From Myrica gale (Eukaryota; Streptophyta; Magnoliopsida; Fagales; Myricaceae), in NCBI GenBank assembly GCA_963930655.1, contig OZ005607.1, positions 24,994,874-25,058,873 of the forward strand: a stretch of 64,000 bases of DNA, in the 5' to 3' direction. Positions within the stretch are counted from its first letter, which is position 1; every line of letters begins with the position of its first letter. Positions 48,801-58,969 of the stretch are shown here, piece after piece. Made by a program: the position numbers and the translations under genes. The notes beneath the pieces were generated by a model that saw nothing but the letters and a program-made list of their open reading frames with translations, was not told the DNA's origin and ran no database searches.

Positions 48801-51800
48801 CAGAAACAGAAATCTTTATTTTTCCTTCCACAATAAAGATATGTGATCAAGATTTTGGCATGTATACTAATCCAAAGTTGCAACACAACCCTGAGCTTTA
48901 TTTAGAAGCAATAATCTAATCCAAAGGCATCAGAGCCTGCAAGAAAATATTCCTCTTCCAAAACTGCCTGAATAAGTGCACTGATCCCTAATGTACATCC
49001 CCAAGGAATACCACAACATAAAGGGGTCTGCATCTCGGATCAGCAGTGAATGCTCCCAACTTTAAAGGAGGCCTGTAAATTGTAAAGGGGTTTCGTTGGT
49101 ATATGAAAGAGAGGCGATGCAATTAAGGGAACCAAGAAAGATATTTAGACATGGAAAAGGTGTAGCTAAGTTCCTTAAATCCAGGAATAATGGGGAGCAT
49201 GTGTAAATAAGGTTAGGGGTTTCCACAAAAAGAAAAGCTGCAAAGACGCGTGGATGGACCTCGTTAACAATAAGAGGCAAAAGATAAAAAGGACCTGCAC
49301 CTTAAAAAATGAAGAATCATAATTTTGCTTAGTTGCCAACTTGTTGAAGGTAACAATGCTGTGAGTTCATGTTTGTTTTTGTTTAGTGTACAAACTTCTG
49401 CTTACAAAATCTGTTAAGCACTAAAATTATAAGGGCTTGTGAGATCAAAAATTCGTTTTGAATCCCAATATAATAGTGGCTATTTCCTTTCATTTATTCA
49501 AATGGCATGCTAAGAGTGCCTTGCAGTTTGATTATACTTGTCTTTTATATCCACGTTGCAGCCTAACTAGGATCTCTGACTGCAGATTGAGTTGTACGCA
49601 GATTCGGAAACCTTTCAATTAATGGGTAACCTGAAACTTCTTTTGACCTCTTTGTTCATTGTGGAATTCCAAAATATACTCTTAAAACCGTCGTGAATCT
49701 TACTTATTGCAAAATATATTTTATTCAAAATATGCTCAGGTAAAGAACATGCACTTGTCATATGCAATCATAGGAGCGACATTGATTGGCTTGTTGGATG
49801 GATTGTGGCACAGGTGATTTCCCTTGAGAACCGTAATTTAGAGATCTCTCATGCTATATTTTTTCTATTCTTGCCTTTTCATGTTTTCATTTTACTTCAA
49901 AATCCTGCTAACAATTATCTCCATTCACAAAGAAATGTTCAGTTCTGCTCAGGAGATATGTCGAGCATCATATATCCTTTTCTCTACATATATTAACTAA
50001 TGTAGCTTCACAATATCATTGCTTAATTTTCTAAAAAACAAATCCCACCCTGTACCTTTGTCTAGGGGGAGCACAAACTAGGTAAAGTTGGCTTTAACTA
50101 TTTTAGATTACGTTTTCCTCTACTAAAAATTGCTGATATAATCATGTCTACATGAGTACTCCTTGATTAACATGTGCATGCAGCGCACTCCATAGTGCAA
50201 GACACTAGTCATGTATAGCTGTCTCTAGTCAAAACTATTTAGTAGGCCTCATGCCACATTATTTCATGAAGAACCATGCTTTGTGCACCATATTTGGCTC
50301 ACTGCTCCTTTTGTTTCTATTATCGGTGTTACCGATGACAGCATGCTGGTTGCCTAGGCAGTTCTCTAGCCATCATGAAGAAATCAGCAAAACGCCTTCC
50401 TGTGAGTCTTTTATCTAACCAATATTCCTCTTTGTTGTTAAACTTGAGATCTTGTCAGTAATGAAAAGAAAATACAATTTTTTTTTGGGGGGGGGTCTTC
50501 GTTGAATGCAATGCTTAAGCCTTTTATTTGCATAGCACTGGAAGTTTATGACTGCTGGTTCTTTGATGAAGGTCATCTCACCTTATATAGTTGACTGAGA
50601 AGTTTCCTAACCTTTCTGTTTAAATTTTAGTGAGGATGCTTTTCCTGAAATATGATTGGACGTCATCGATGCAGTGAAAGGGGAAAAGCCAATTTAGGTT
50701 TGAATGATTTGTTTGGTCACATAATTTGATTGAAAAGCATTGCATCGTGACCTTTTTAGTAGTTGTACCTTGAGGAAACTAAAACCTGCACGGAAATGAA
50801 CTGATTTGCAGACAAATGCTAAGTGGATTATTTGGTTTGGTTGAGTTGAACTTAATTTTCTGAAGGCTGAAAGAACAAGAATCTTAAGTTATTGATTTTT
50901 GTTTTTATCTCCATGTGCTCCCTAAGCAACCAAGAACTGCTATGCGGTTTTCCTTATTCATGTATTTGTGGAACTTTTTTACACTATATTATGCTGCTAA
51001 TTGGATTTTGCTTTTACATGTCGCTGATAGCTTTGATAGTTGTTCTTGCTCCTTGGTCAAGTTGCAGGGTTCTATGTTATTTTCTCTTTTCTGTTGGGCT
51101 GCTGCATTGTTGGATGGCCCATTTGTTGATTTTGATGATTTTCTTAGTTTTCTTGCTTGTTTGAACTAGTAATTTCGGTATAGACCCTTGTACCATTGTT
51201 ACTATTCTAATAAGATTGACGTGCTTATAAAAAAAAAAGTCGCTGATAGTAATGTTGGGCATCCTGCAGTGTTTATCAGTTGCTGTTCATTGACCAATGC
51301 GATACTTATCCAACCTCTTTTCTTATTTTTCATAGATTTTGTACTATCGCTAAATTTGTCATATTTGCTTGGTGTGCTCCAATCTCCTCTAGTTCATTAG
51401 AACCATCACGATGGTATTTTTTTATTTTGTATATTGCTGATAGTATTTTTGGGCATCCTGCACGGTCTATTAGTTGCAATTCATTGACCAATGGGATATT
51501 CATCCAGCCTCTTTTCTTATTTTTTTACTATTGCTAAATTTTTCATTTTTGCTTGCTCTACTCCAAGCTCCTCTAGTTCATTAGAACCATCACGACCTCC
51601 ACTGTCATCCTATGGTCGCTACTATCCTTGGGCAAAATCACATTATTCGACTACTACTGATCACTTGTGGGAATTTTTTAATGTTATGTTAGAGAAGTTG
51701 CTTGAAAGTTATATTCAGTGTCAAAGTTAATCATTTTGGTTATGCACTTATGTATTTGAGTTTCTTGTTTAATTTTTAGGTCAAGAGTTTTTCTTTTTCT

Positions 51801-54800
51801 CTTAATAACAAAAGGACAATGGTAAATTTATGCAGATAGTAATGGCTTTTTCTCCGTTCTCTCTCCCCTTCGTTCCCTTCCCCGTAGTTTCATCCAGTTG
51901 TGGTATTGTCCTGAGTTAGTGGTTTGAGATGGCTTATGTTCGTAGTTTGGTGATAGAGGCGAAGAAATTTCATTTCTCGGTTAGCAGTTTGGGTCAAATT
52001 TCGTTATCGGAGCCGAGTCGTAAATCGCGGAGCTTCGTTCATATCGGCAGATATGGGGTGGTCTGGCTTGCCAACCTATTTGGCAAGCTGGTGGAGGGGA
52101 ACGTCGACGAAGATATTCCGTTGAAGTTCAAAGAATCATCGAGAGCGTTTCTTGCCCAGAAATGCTCGAATGAGCATGGTAGATTCGTAGTTTTGGTGGA
52201 ATTTGGGGACCGACAGAGGAGGGGAGTAGTAAGGATCCCAGAGGGACGGTCGGGCCTTGGATGGAAGGCTTTCGCTCAGACTTGTGAGGAGGTGATTTCT
52301 GCCATTGCTGAGTTACGTCGGTCAAGCGTGGGGCATGCAGTTGCAGAGGTTAGGAAGGGCGTTTCCTATGCCCAGCTGGTGAAGGGGTACTCGCCGGAGA
52401 CGCAGGAGGAGGGTGCGGGGGAGTTTCGAGAGCTTGGCAACGGTAACCTGCCAAGGCACGTGATTCGAAATACTGCTGTTGGGGGGTCTGCGAAGTCGGC
52501 TGGGATGGATGGGGAGGTATGGGCGCAATTAATGCGCCTGAGGGATGAGCTGGACAGCCTTACTAAACTCGTTGAGGAGCAACTGACGGAACCAAGGCAG
52601 GAGTTGAGATGTAAGGCGTGTGGTTCTCTCGGGTTGGGCCAGTTGGGTGCTTCAGCTGGGGTGCTGGCTTCGGCCCAGGATTCAGATACGCCTGCTGTGG
52701 AGAGACCAGGTGGGTGGGCCGAGCTGGGTGTGGGGCAGGCTGGGAAGGGGGTCCAACAGTTTGATGAGGCTGTATCGGGAAGGCTTTTGGGTGGGCTTGG
52801 TTTTGGGCCGGGTGGGCTTGCGGATCCGGGCAATGGGCAGGAGGGAATGGATGACCCGCGTCTTCCTTTCGAGCCCGATATCTGCGCCATCTCCGATGCG
52901 CTGGAGATGGGCTCGGGTGCTGACCGGATCCCTCTGCCGGTGGTCGGAGGGCCCTCGTCGACGACGTCTGTGGTGGCCGGGCAGGGTTCCGATGACTTGC
53001 CGGCGCCGGAACAGTCGACCGAGGCCAAGGCTGTTTTTTCTCGCTCCTCTTCTGGCGTGCTGGGGATGTCGAATCTAGGCTTTCTCGACACAGATCGGGC
53101 CGATCAAGAGGTTGGGAAGATCCCGTGTGGTGTACTGATGGGAAGATTGGGTGGTATGGAGGTGAGGCGAGTGTCAGGGGGTTGTCTAAGACCGGGTCTG
53201 GTGTTGGGAATTCCAAGACTGTTTTAGAAATGGAGGTTGTGGAGCCCGGGGACATGGAGAAGCTCGGTGAGTGCTCTGAGACCATTCAAGGGGTTGTCGT
53301 TTGTGTTGACGATAGTGTTCCTGAGGCTTCAGAGACGGAGGATGATAGTTTTACCTCGATCGTACCTTTGGCGGTTAGTTTGCCGCATAAAGTTTTGGGG
53401 GGAGAATCTCCGGCGTGGGTCTTGTACATGGTTTCCTCTGTGGGTGAGATGGTTGGGTTGTCTTGTGGCGGTCAAGAGGAAAAGATGAGGGAGCTATTTG
53501 CAGCGTTGGAACGCGATCGGGCGCTGATACGGTCGAAAACATCGAGAAAATCAGGGGGGAGGATGATCCGGGAGTTGAAGGGCTTGAAATCTTCGGTTAA
53601 TTATGAAGGGTCTTCTTCGACCGTTAGGAAGACTGTGACCTTTGGAATGGATTGTTAGGGGTCTCGTTTGGGATGCGGGTGGGTCTTGTGGGCTATTGGG
53701 AAAGTTTGTAGGCCAGTGGGTTGGTTTCTTCAGTATTTTCTCTTGTACTGTTGATTCCGTGTGTTTTGTTTTTTTTCTCTTTTTTAATAAAACTGTCTTA
53801 TTTATCAAAAAAAAAAAATTTATGCAGATCATAGGTTGGTCAATGTGGTTTTCTGATTATCTTTTTCTGGAAAGAAGCTGGGCCAAGGATGAAAACACGT
53901 TACAGGTGCCCTTTGATGTATTTGAACTACTGTGAAAACTTCGGGATGAGTTTCCTGTTTCATAACAATCATATCCAATATGTTTCCTTGCTGCAGTCAG
54001 GTTTTCAAAGGCTGGAGGATTTTCCCGTGCCTTTTTGGCTGGCACTTTTTGTGGAGGGAACTCGCTTTACTCAGGAAAAGCTGTTAGCAGCTCAGAAATA
54101 TGCTGCTTCAAGAGGGTTGCCTGTTCTTAAGAATGTTTTGATTCCTCGTACGAAGGTGAATGTTGCTGAAAATTTTCCTAAAGTCTAGACATTAACTCAT
54201 TTCTGGTCATCTCAGTGTATTTTGTTTCCTGTTTGAAAGATTCTACTGGAATTTTCCTCTCAGGCTGGATTTTTCACTTTGATTTTTGAATACAAATGAG
54301 TCTTGACTGAATTGAGCTATAAGCTTATGTGGCATCCGGGCTCACTTAACCATATATAGCTTTCTTTTATCAGCTGAATTATCTACTTCTGATATGAGTC
54401 CAGGGGGCCGGGGTTTGTACTTCAGGGTTGGGCCAAAAGGGTCCGGCTTTGGGGAATTTCCTTGTCATCAAAAAAAAAATTATCTACTTCTGATATGTCT
54501 TAAATTGCTCTCAGGGTTTTGTTTCAGCTGTAAGTCATATGCGCACATTTGTTCCAGCAGTTTATGATTGCACAGTGGTGGTTTCCAAAAATCAGCCTCA
54601 ACCTACAATGCTGAGAATATTTAGAAGACAGTCTTCCGTGGTAGGACAGGAAAACACTTTCTAACTACAACTTCATGTAATAGCTTACTATTACTCCTAC
54701 ATTGACCTGATACTGCTCCTCATGGGGTTATGGCTATAAACTCCGAGAATATCTTTTCTACTCATGATATGTGCCACATTTTTTCTTACTTTTACAGATA

Positions 54801-56103
54801 AAGGTGCAACTGAGGAGACATTCAATGGAGGAATTGCCAGAAACAGTTGATGGCATTGCAAAATGGTGTCAAGATTTATTTGTTTCAAAGGTATATCACA
54901 ATATAACTGTTGAAAATATTGTGTGCTACATTTTGAGGGGTGCTGGTGAATCAACTACGCAAAACAATCAAGTCTAAATTCCGCTGGATGGAAGGGAAGA
55001 ATGTGGACTGATGGAACCAAAGAGGAGCTTTCCCTGTTTAGTGCACCCTAGATTTGACCCCTACACCACGAAAAAGGCATCCCCTACACTGCATCTGAAT
55101 CTACATCCCAGTTAGGAACGACAAAAGTGATTGTCAATGGCTGGTTGAGCTCAAGCTCCCACTTCGTGATCACCACAGAAGCAGAACCAAAGTGAACAAG
55201 ACCCAGTACCCTTTATTTACCTTGCAGGAGAAGGGTTCAAGTACTTATTCAGGGATTAAGTTTTCTATTACCCCAACATTAGACTCTAAAAGCTAGGTTT
55301 CAAGAGGAAAAAGGAAGGACATTCCTTTAGTGGACCAAGCTGAACCCACATAAGCAGTGCTGCGTAAAGGGACAACCTAGTGTCAATTAAAACTGCTGCT
55401 AAACCCCCATCGCTGTGCCCCCCCCCCCCCGCCCTGCGGCGGTGAAAAAAGAGAGAGGGGGTAACCTGGAAATGATGTAGTGAGCTGCTACAAGTTATTT
55501 CCAGCACTTACATCTTTTGGGGAAGTTATTGTGCTCAATTCCTTGTGCATGATAGATTAATTAGCTCATATTGTGTATGACACAATGATCCATGTAATCC
55601 TAGTCAGGTTTTGTTTTCAGTTACTGCATATATATATTTTTTTCTAATGTTTTCTTCCTTCTTCCCTCATTTAGACATTTTCTATTTATTCTGTTGCCCT
55701 AACCACCAGGATGCTTTATTGGAGAGATACTTTTGTAAGGGCACATTCAGTGATCTAAAACAGCAAGACATTGGTCGACCCATAAAGTCTTTGATTGTAA
55801 GATCACAATCTACTATTTCAACGAAATTAACGATACTATGCTTTTGTAATCTGTACTCTAATTTTGTTCTGCAAACAGGTTGTCATTTCATGGATATGCG
55901 TCCTCGTCTATGGTATCGTGGCATCCTTTCAATGGTCTTCTTTCCTATCCTCATGGGAAGGCATTGCATGTTCATCAATCTTCTTGGTCGTTGTTACAAT
56001 TGTTATGCAAGTTCTCGTCCAATTTTCCGAGTCGAACCGTTCTACTGCACCTGTCAATAGGGTGGCACAAGAGCCAACTGAGGAGCGGCTTCTGCATGAA
56101 TAA
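45802..56103 (+). CDS. LPAT2: 1-acyl-sn-glycerol-3-phosphate acyltransferase (LPAT2-like)
   Basis: ER enzyme that acylates lysophosphatidic acid at sn-2 to give phosphatidic acid in glycerolipid synthesis; family knowledge. Eleven exons: 45802-45882, 47319-47441, 49586-49625, 49740-49813, 50342-50401, 53828-53905, 53997-54155, 54515-54640, 54798-54890, 55710-55796, 55879-56103. All phases close, giving 381 residues (about 390 in Arabidopsis). The N-terminal hydrophobic segment is [19 protein letters not shown]. The acyltransferase HX4D motif is NHRSDID (His92-Asp97) and the second motif FVEGTR (Glu172-Arg175). IPRTKGFVS is present, and hydrophobic segments in about 308-355 form the C-terminal anchor ([11 protein letters not shown]). 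The Lys-rich tail of Arabidopsis LPAT2 is absent; the protein ends EERLLHE. The genomic locus is long because of insertions: LINE copies lie in intron 1 and intron 5, the latter reaching the 3' splice site. Confidence 0.92.
46418..46985 (-). mobile_element. 5'-truncated LINE fragment in LPAT2 intron 1
   Basis: The minus-strand frame 46870-46544 reads [11 protein letters not shown], then [17 protein letters not shown], a zf-RVT domain of a LINE ORF2. An A-rich 3' tail corresponds to TTTTTTTTAAAAAC at about 46423-46436. Flanking GTTTAGGTGAT (before) and GTTTAAGGTGAT (after, near 46986) could be a target duplication that has gained one base. It is a different family from the copies in intron 5. 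Confidence 0.55.
51031..51238 (+). mobile_element. 5'-truncated LINE copy (208 bp) in LPAT2 intron 5
   Basis: Encodes only the last residues of LINE ORF2 ([19 protein letters not shown], then [20 protein letters not shown] and stop), almost the same as the ORC1-intron copy at 34067-34190. It ends AATAAGATTGACGTGCTTAT plus poly(A). A perfect 11-bp target duplication, GTCGCTGATAG, lies at 51020-51030 and 51239-51249. This is a textbook truncated LINE insertion. Confidence 0.85.
51242..51597. repeat. 194-bp tandem duplication in LPAT2 intron 5
   Basis: Two copies (from 51242 and from 51436) share GCTGATAGTA, GGGCATCCTGCA, TTCATTGACCAATG, CTCCTCTAGTTCATTAGAAC and CATCACGA, with scattered differences. 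The first copy begins inside the target duplication of the LINE at 51031-51238. Confidence 0.8.
51838..53815 (+). mobile_element. ORF2-less LINE inserted at the LPAT2 intron 5 acceptor
   Basis: About 2 kb, flanked by a 14-bp duplication AAATTTATGCAGAT (51824-51837 and 53816-53829). It has a 5' leader, an ORF1-type frame from 51929, and directly after ORF1 a 3' tail (AATAAAACTGTCTTATTTAT plus poly(A) at about 53808-53818). ORF2 (endonuclease and reverse transcriptase) is absent. The 3' tail matches the LINE in ORC1. The target duplication contains the TTTATGCAG|AT splice acceptor of LPAT2 exon 6, so the acceptor now exists twice. The clean duplication implies a fairly young insertion. Being non-autonomous, it must have been mobilised by a full-length relative. 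Confidence 0.85.
51929..53658 (+). pseudogene. LINE ORF1 protein (DUF4283-like), frameshifted
   Basis: The first frame, 51929-53227 (432 codons), begins [20 protein letters not shown] and contains [20 protein letters not shown] and [20 protein letters not shown], the pattern of DUF4283-type ORF1 proteins of plant L1-like elements. A long Gly/Ala-rich, low-complexity middle follows. The continuation lies in another frame (53125-53658), ending [14 protein letters not shown]...VTFGMDC, the usual basic end just before ORF2. The frame changes between about 53125 and 53220. Compared with the AT-rich surroundings the ORF is markedly GC-rich. ORF1 proteins bind LINE RNA; no function in the host is implied. 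Confidence 0.65.
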
Positions 56104-56508
56104 TAGTTAGCGATTCAGCAGTAGTTCTTTTTTTTCCTTTTTATTGCCCATTCAACCGTTTAAACAAGATCTTCTGATACAATCCAGGCGGTAGGCAGGT
56201 TTGCCCGAACCCTTATAACATGGCTTGAAAACTGCAGCATATTTGCATAGCTTTCCTGTCTCTTTGTTGGGCTTCTCTTTTTAGGTTGAAATGGTATGCC
56301 TTTTTCAGCTTGTATAATTAGTGTGGCTAACTCTTGTGTTCAAATAGTTACGAATTAGTTTTTTCAGCCAAGTTGTAGCGCCAAGATATAACATCCAGAT
56401 GCATGCTGAAATATTAAAAGATTACCGTCTTTTTGGGGACATTATTGTTTTAAGGTCTTGACTTCGAATCCCGTCTTTTCTCTAAATCGAATTGTTATAA
56501 AAAATTAA

Positions 56509-56915
56509 GAGAATTTAGCAGTTTAATCCTTAGATTTTACACGCTTTTACTTTTTAGTTATTGAGTTTACTTTTTTTTTCAAATTTTAGTCCTTAGTTTT
56601 ATATTTTTTGACGAAATGGACATTCTGTCAGTCTGCCGTCCACATAATTAACGTACCTTTTTGACACGTTAGTAAATTTGAAGCGGTCGACCGGGTATAT
56701 ATTTTGAACGTGAGTGGTCAACCGGTACATGAAGAGATCGACCGATAAAATTTGCTGGCGTGTCAAAGATTTCTGTTAAGCATATAGACGACAGACTGAC
56801 TAAAGGACAATTTCGTCAAAAAATATAAACCTAAGGACTAAAATTTGAAAAAATTAAATTCAAGGACTAAAAAGTAAAAACGTGTAAAACTTAAGGATTA
56901 AACTGCTAAATTCTC
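56509..56915. mobile_element. Second Mutator-type MITE family, 407 bp
   Basis: Inverted ends GAGAATTTAGCAGTTTAATC / reverse of the same with few changes, continuing through TTTTACACG and CTTTTTAG blocks for about 140 bp. Flanking 9-mers AAAAATTAA (56500-56508) and AAAAAATAA (56916-56924) match at 8 of 9 positions. The centre contains GGTCGACCGGG and a related inverse. There is no coding sequence. It is distinct from the GGGTTAAT family. Confidence 0.75.
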
Positions 56916-57063
56916 AAAAAATAATCTTAAATAGAGGTCTTAATTATTACTTTTGACACATTACGTTTTCAAAATCAATCAATTTGTGCTTTAAAATAAA
57001 ATTCTACGATGTCTACCGATGGAAGTTTTGAAATCTTGGTGGAAAAAGCAATTTTACGGAAGT

Positions 57064-57228
57064 CATTATACGGGGAATGACATTTATACATGACCCAAAT
57101 CCATCTACCTAATCTTTAATTAGCAGGTAGTTACTTTTATCTTTTCATTATACGGGGAATATGACATTTATACATTACCCAAATCCATCTACCTAATCTT
57201 TAATTAGCAGGTAATTACTTTTATCTTT
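57064..57228. repeat. 82-bp tandem duplication
   Basis: Adjacent copies at 57064-57145 and 57146-57228 sharing CATTATACGGGGAAT and CCCAAATCCATCTACC, with only a few differences. Confidence 0.9.
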
Positions 57229-57849
57229 TCTATAGCTATGGATTGGCGTGCTGATGATCTTCAACTCCGTAAAGTATTAGTAAAAATAGTGATGCCCACA
57301 TCGGACCACGGATGATGTAACAGGAATTGTTTAGATATGATTCTTCTTGTCAGCTAATATATTCATTTTCCTCAACCTAACTAATAAAATAATTAATAAC
57401 AACAATAAATATAGTTACAGAGTGGTTATTGGTGTGGCATTAGGGGAAATGTTTTAAGAAAATGGCTGCTAAGTGCTCTCGATTTTTTTTATATAAAATA
57501 TATGCTCAAAATTATTCGTATGTAACTATGCGTATCAGATAAATTAAACTTATTTTTTAGTATAAATAATAATAATAAGAATAATTAAAACACCAAGAAA
57601 ATTTCTAAAACTACAGCCGGTTAGATAATATAATTCAAGTAATTGAATTTATCTCTTATTAATTACTTCAACGTTTTGGATAAGGATTAAGGGCAAGGTT
57701 TTGAGTTCGAGACCCGACTCTTTCACTTCATTCATATTTTTAACTAAATATTACACGTGTTTGACCTTCTAATTAAGGGAAAGTGAGGAAGAGTGTTAGA
57801 TAATATACTTTAGATAATTAAATATACCTCGTTTTAATTGTTGAAGCTT

Positions 57850-58031
57850 TAACGATAAGATTTATAAGTTGTAGTTTCAGACGAATAGAAATCCTCTTCA
57901 ATTTGCTACTAGAATTGGATGGTTAAATTCGAGAGAGAGATAACGATAAGATTTATAAGTTGTAGTTTCAGACGAATAGAAATCCTCTTCAATTTGCTAC
58001 TAGAATTGGATGGTTAAATTCGAGAGAGAGA
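57850..58031. repeat. 91-bp perfect tandem duplication
   Basis: TAACGATAAGATTTATAAG starts both copies (57850-57940 and 57941-58031) and both end in GAGAGAGAGA. No difference was found by eye, so the duplication is recent or an assembly artefact. Confidence 0.9.
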
Positions 58032-58969
58032 TAGACACAACATATGAGATCCGTAATAGGATCCACACTGCTCGATAATTAATATGAATAATATTAAATG
58101 TTGTAGGACCTATATGCTATGTCTATCTTTCTCCCACTTAGACCATTTAATTTAAACACTTAGACCATAATTAATATGAATAATATTAAATGTTTCAAAC
58201 AATTCATATACAAGATTCTCGGTAAGTTTGTCAAACATGAAATATTCATACTTCTCCTTAAAAACATAATTTGCATAATTTGTTTCATCAAAATTCTTTC
58301 AACAAAGTTTTTCTTTATGCAAATTTTCTATTTTGTTTTGGCACAATTCTTCTTTATGTTTCGAATTTTTGGCCCTTTAAAAAACATCTTTTTATTCTCT
58401 TGGCCCTCCTTAACTTCAATTCCTAGTTTGTTCCCTGCATAATCTGTTTCACTTCCGATACTTTGATGAATATATGCAGCAAAAACTGATCGATCAACAA
58501 ATAATCAAAAGTATTTGATGCTTATAAACTAATGGATAACGTTGGATTCACGTTCACTGTGTTTTAAAAGAACCTCTGATTGGTCTACAACGTTTCAGGA
58601 GAAAAAAATGAAAAACAGTCGGTCTTAACTTTTAACGGTACGGTAACATGCAAATTTTCGACATGAAATCCCACGTCAGAGAAAGGAAAAGAAATACGAG
58701 AATGGAAACGTGTTCCATCTTCAAGCTTCTAACACTTTTGGGAAGAAGAAAAAAAGATTCGATACGTCATCTATTAGATACGGTCAGACAAACAAAAAAG
58801 TACGAACTTTCCCCACATGACGATTCATTTGTGTGCTCCCAACAATTTCAACTTCAGTTTAGCACAACATCGGGAGAATCTACTACATAACTGAGGATCT
58901 GTATTTCAAGGATTTTGCATAAAGGGGAAGAACTAATTTTTGTCCTAGCGAATTGGGATACTAACCAAA

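Larger units (their letters stand above)
56104..58969. other. Intergenic between LPAT2 and XDH
   Basis: No gene seen. It begins with the LPAT2 3' UTR. It contains a 407-bp Mutator-type MITE (56509-56915), two tandem duplications (57064-57228 and 57850-58031) and AT-rich sequence. B-box-like GACTTCGAATCC (56461) and GAGTTCGAGACCC (57698) hint at tRNA-derived SINE scraps, without other support. XDH promoter sequence lies in the last few hundred bases. Confidence 0.5.

Noticed and set aside
50180..50230. Alternative LPAT2 exon 5 starting at CGCACTCC
   Set aside because: It breaks into stops after a few codons; the exon at 50342-50401 gives the expected [13 protein letters not shown] sequence in phase.
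52366..53285. Two long antisense open frames (about 240 codons each) opposite the LINE ORF1
   Set aside because: They lie within the GC-rich ORF1 where stops are rare on the opposite strand; the products are low-complexity Pro/Ser/Ala-rich with no domain.
55420..55440. Poly(C)/GC patch as a regulatory element
   Set aside because: Short homopolymer in LPAT2 intron 9; similar C-runs occur at 24660 and 59480 with no shared context.
56434..56475. tRNA gene or SINE suggested by GACTTCGAATCC
   Set aside because: Only a B-box-like motif; no A-box at proper spacing, no cloverleaf, no defined 3' tail.
58176..58442. 88-codon Phe/Ile-rich frame upstream of XDH
   Set aside because: Composition expected of AT-rich DNA; no membrane-protein family pattern or neighbouring support.
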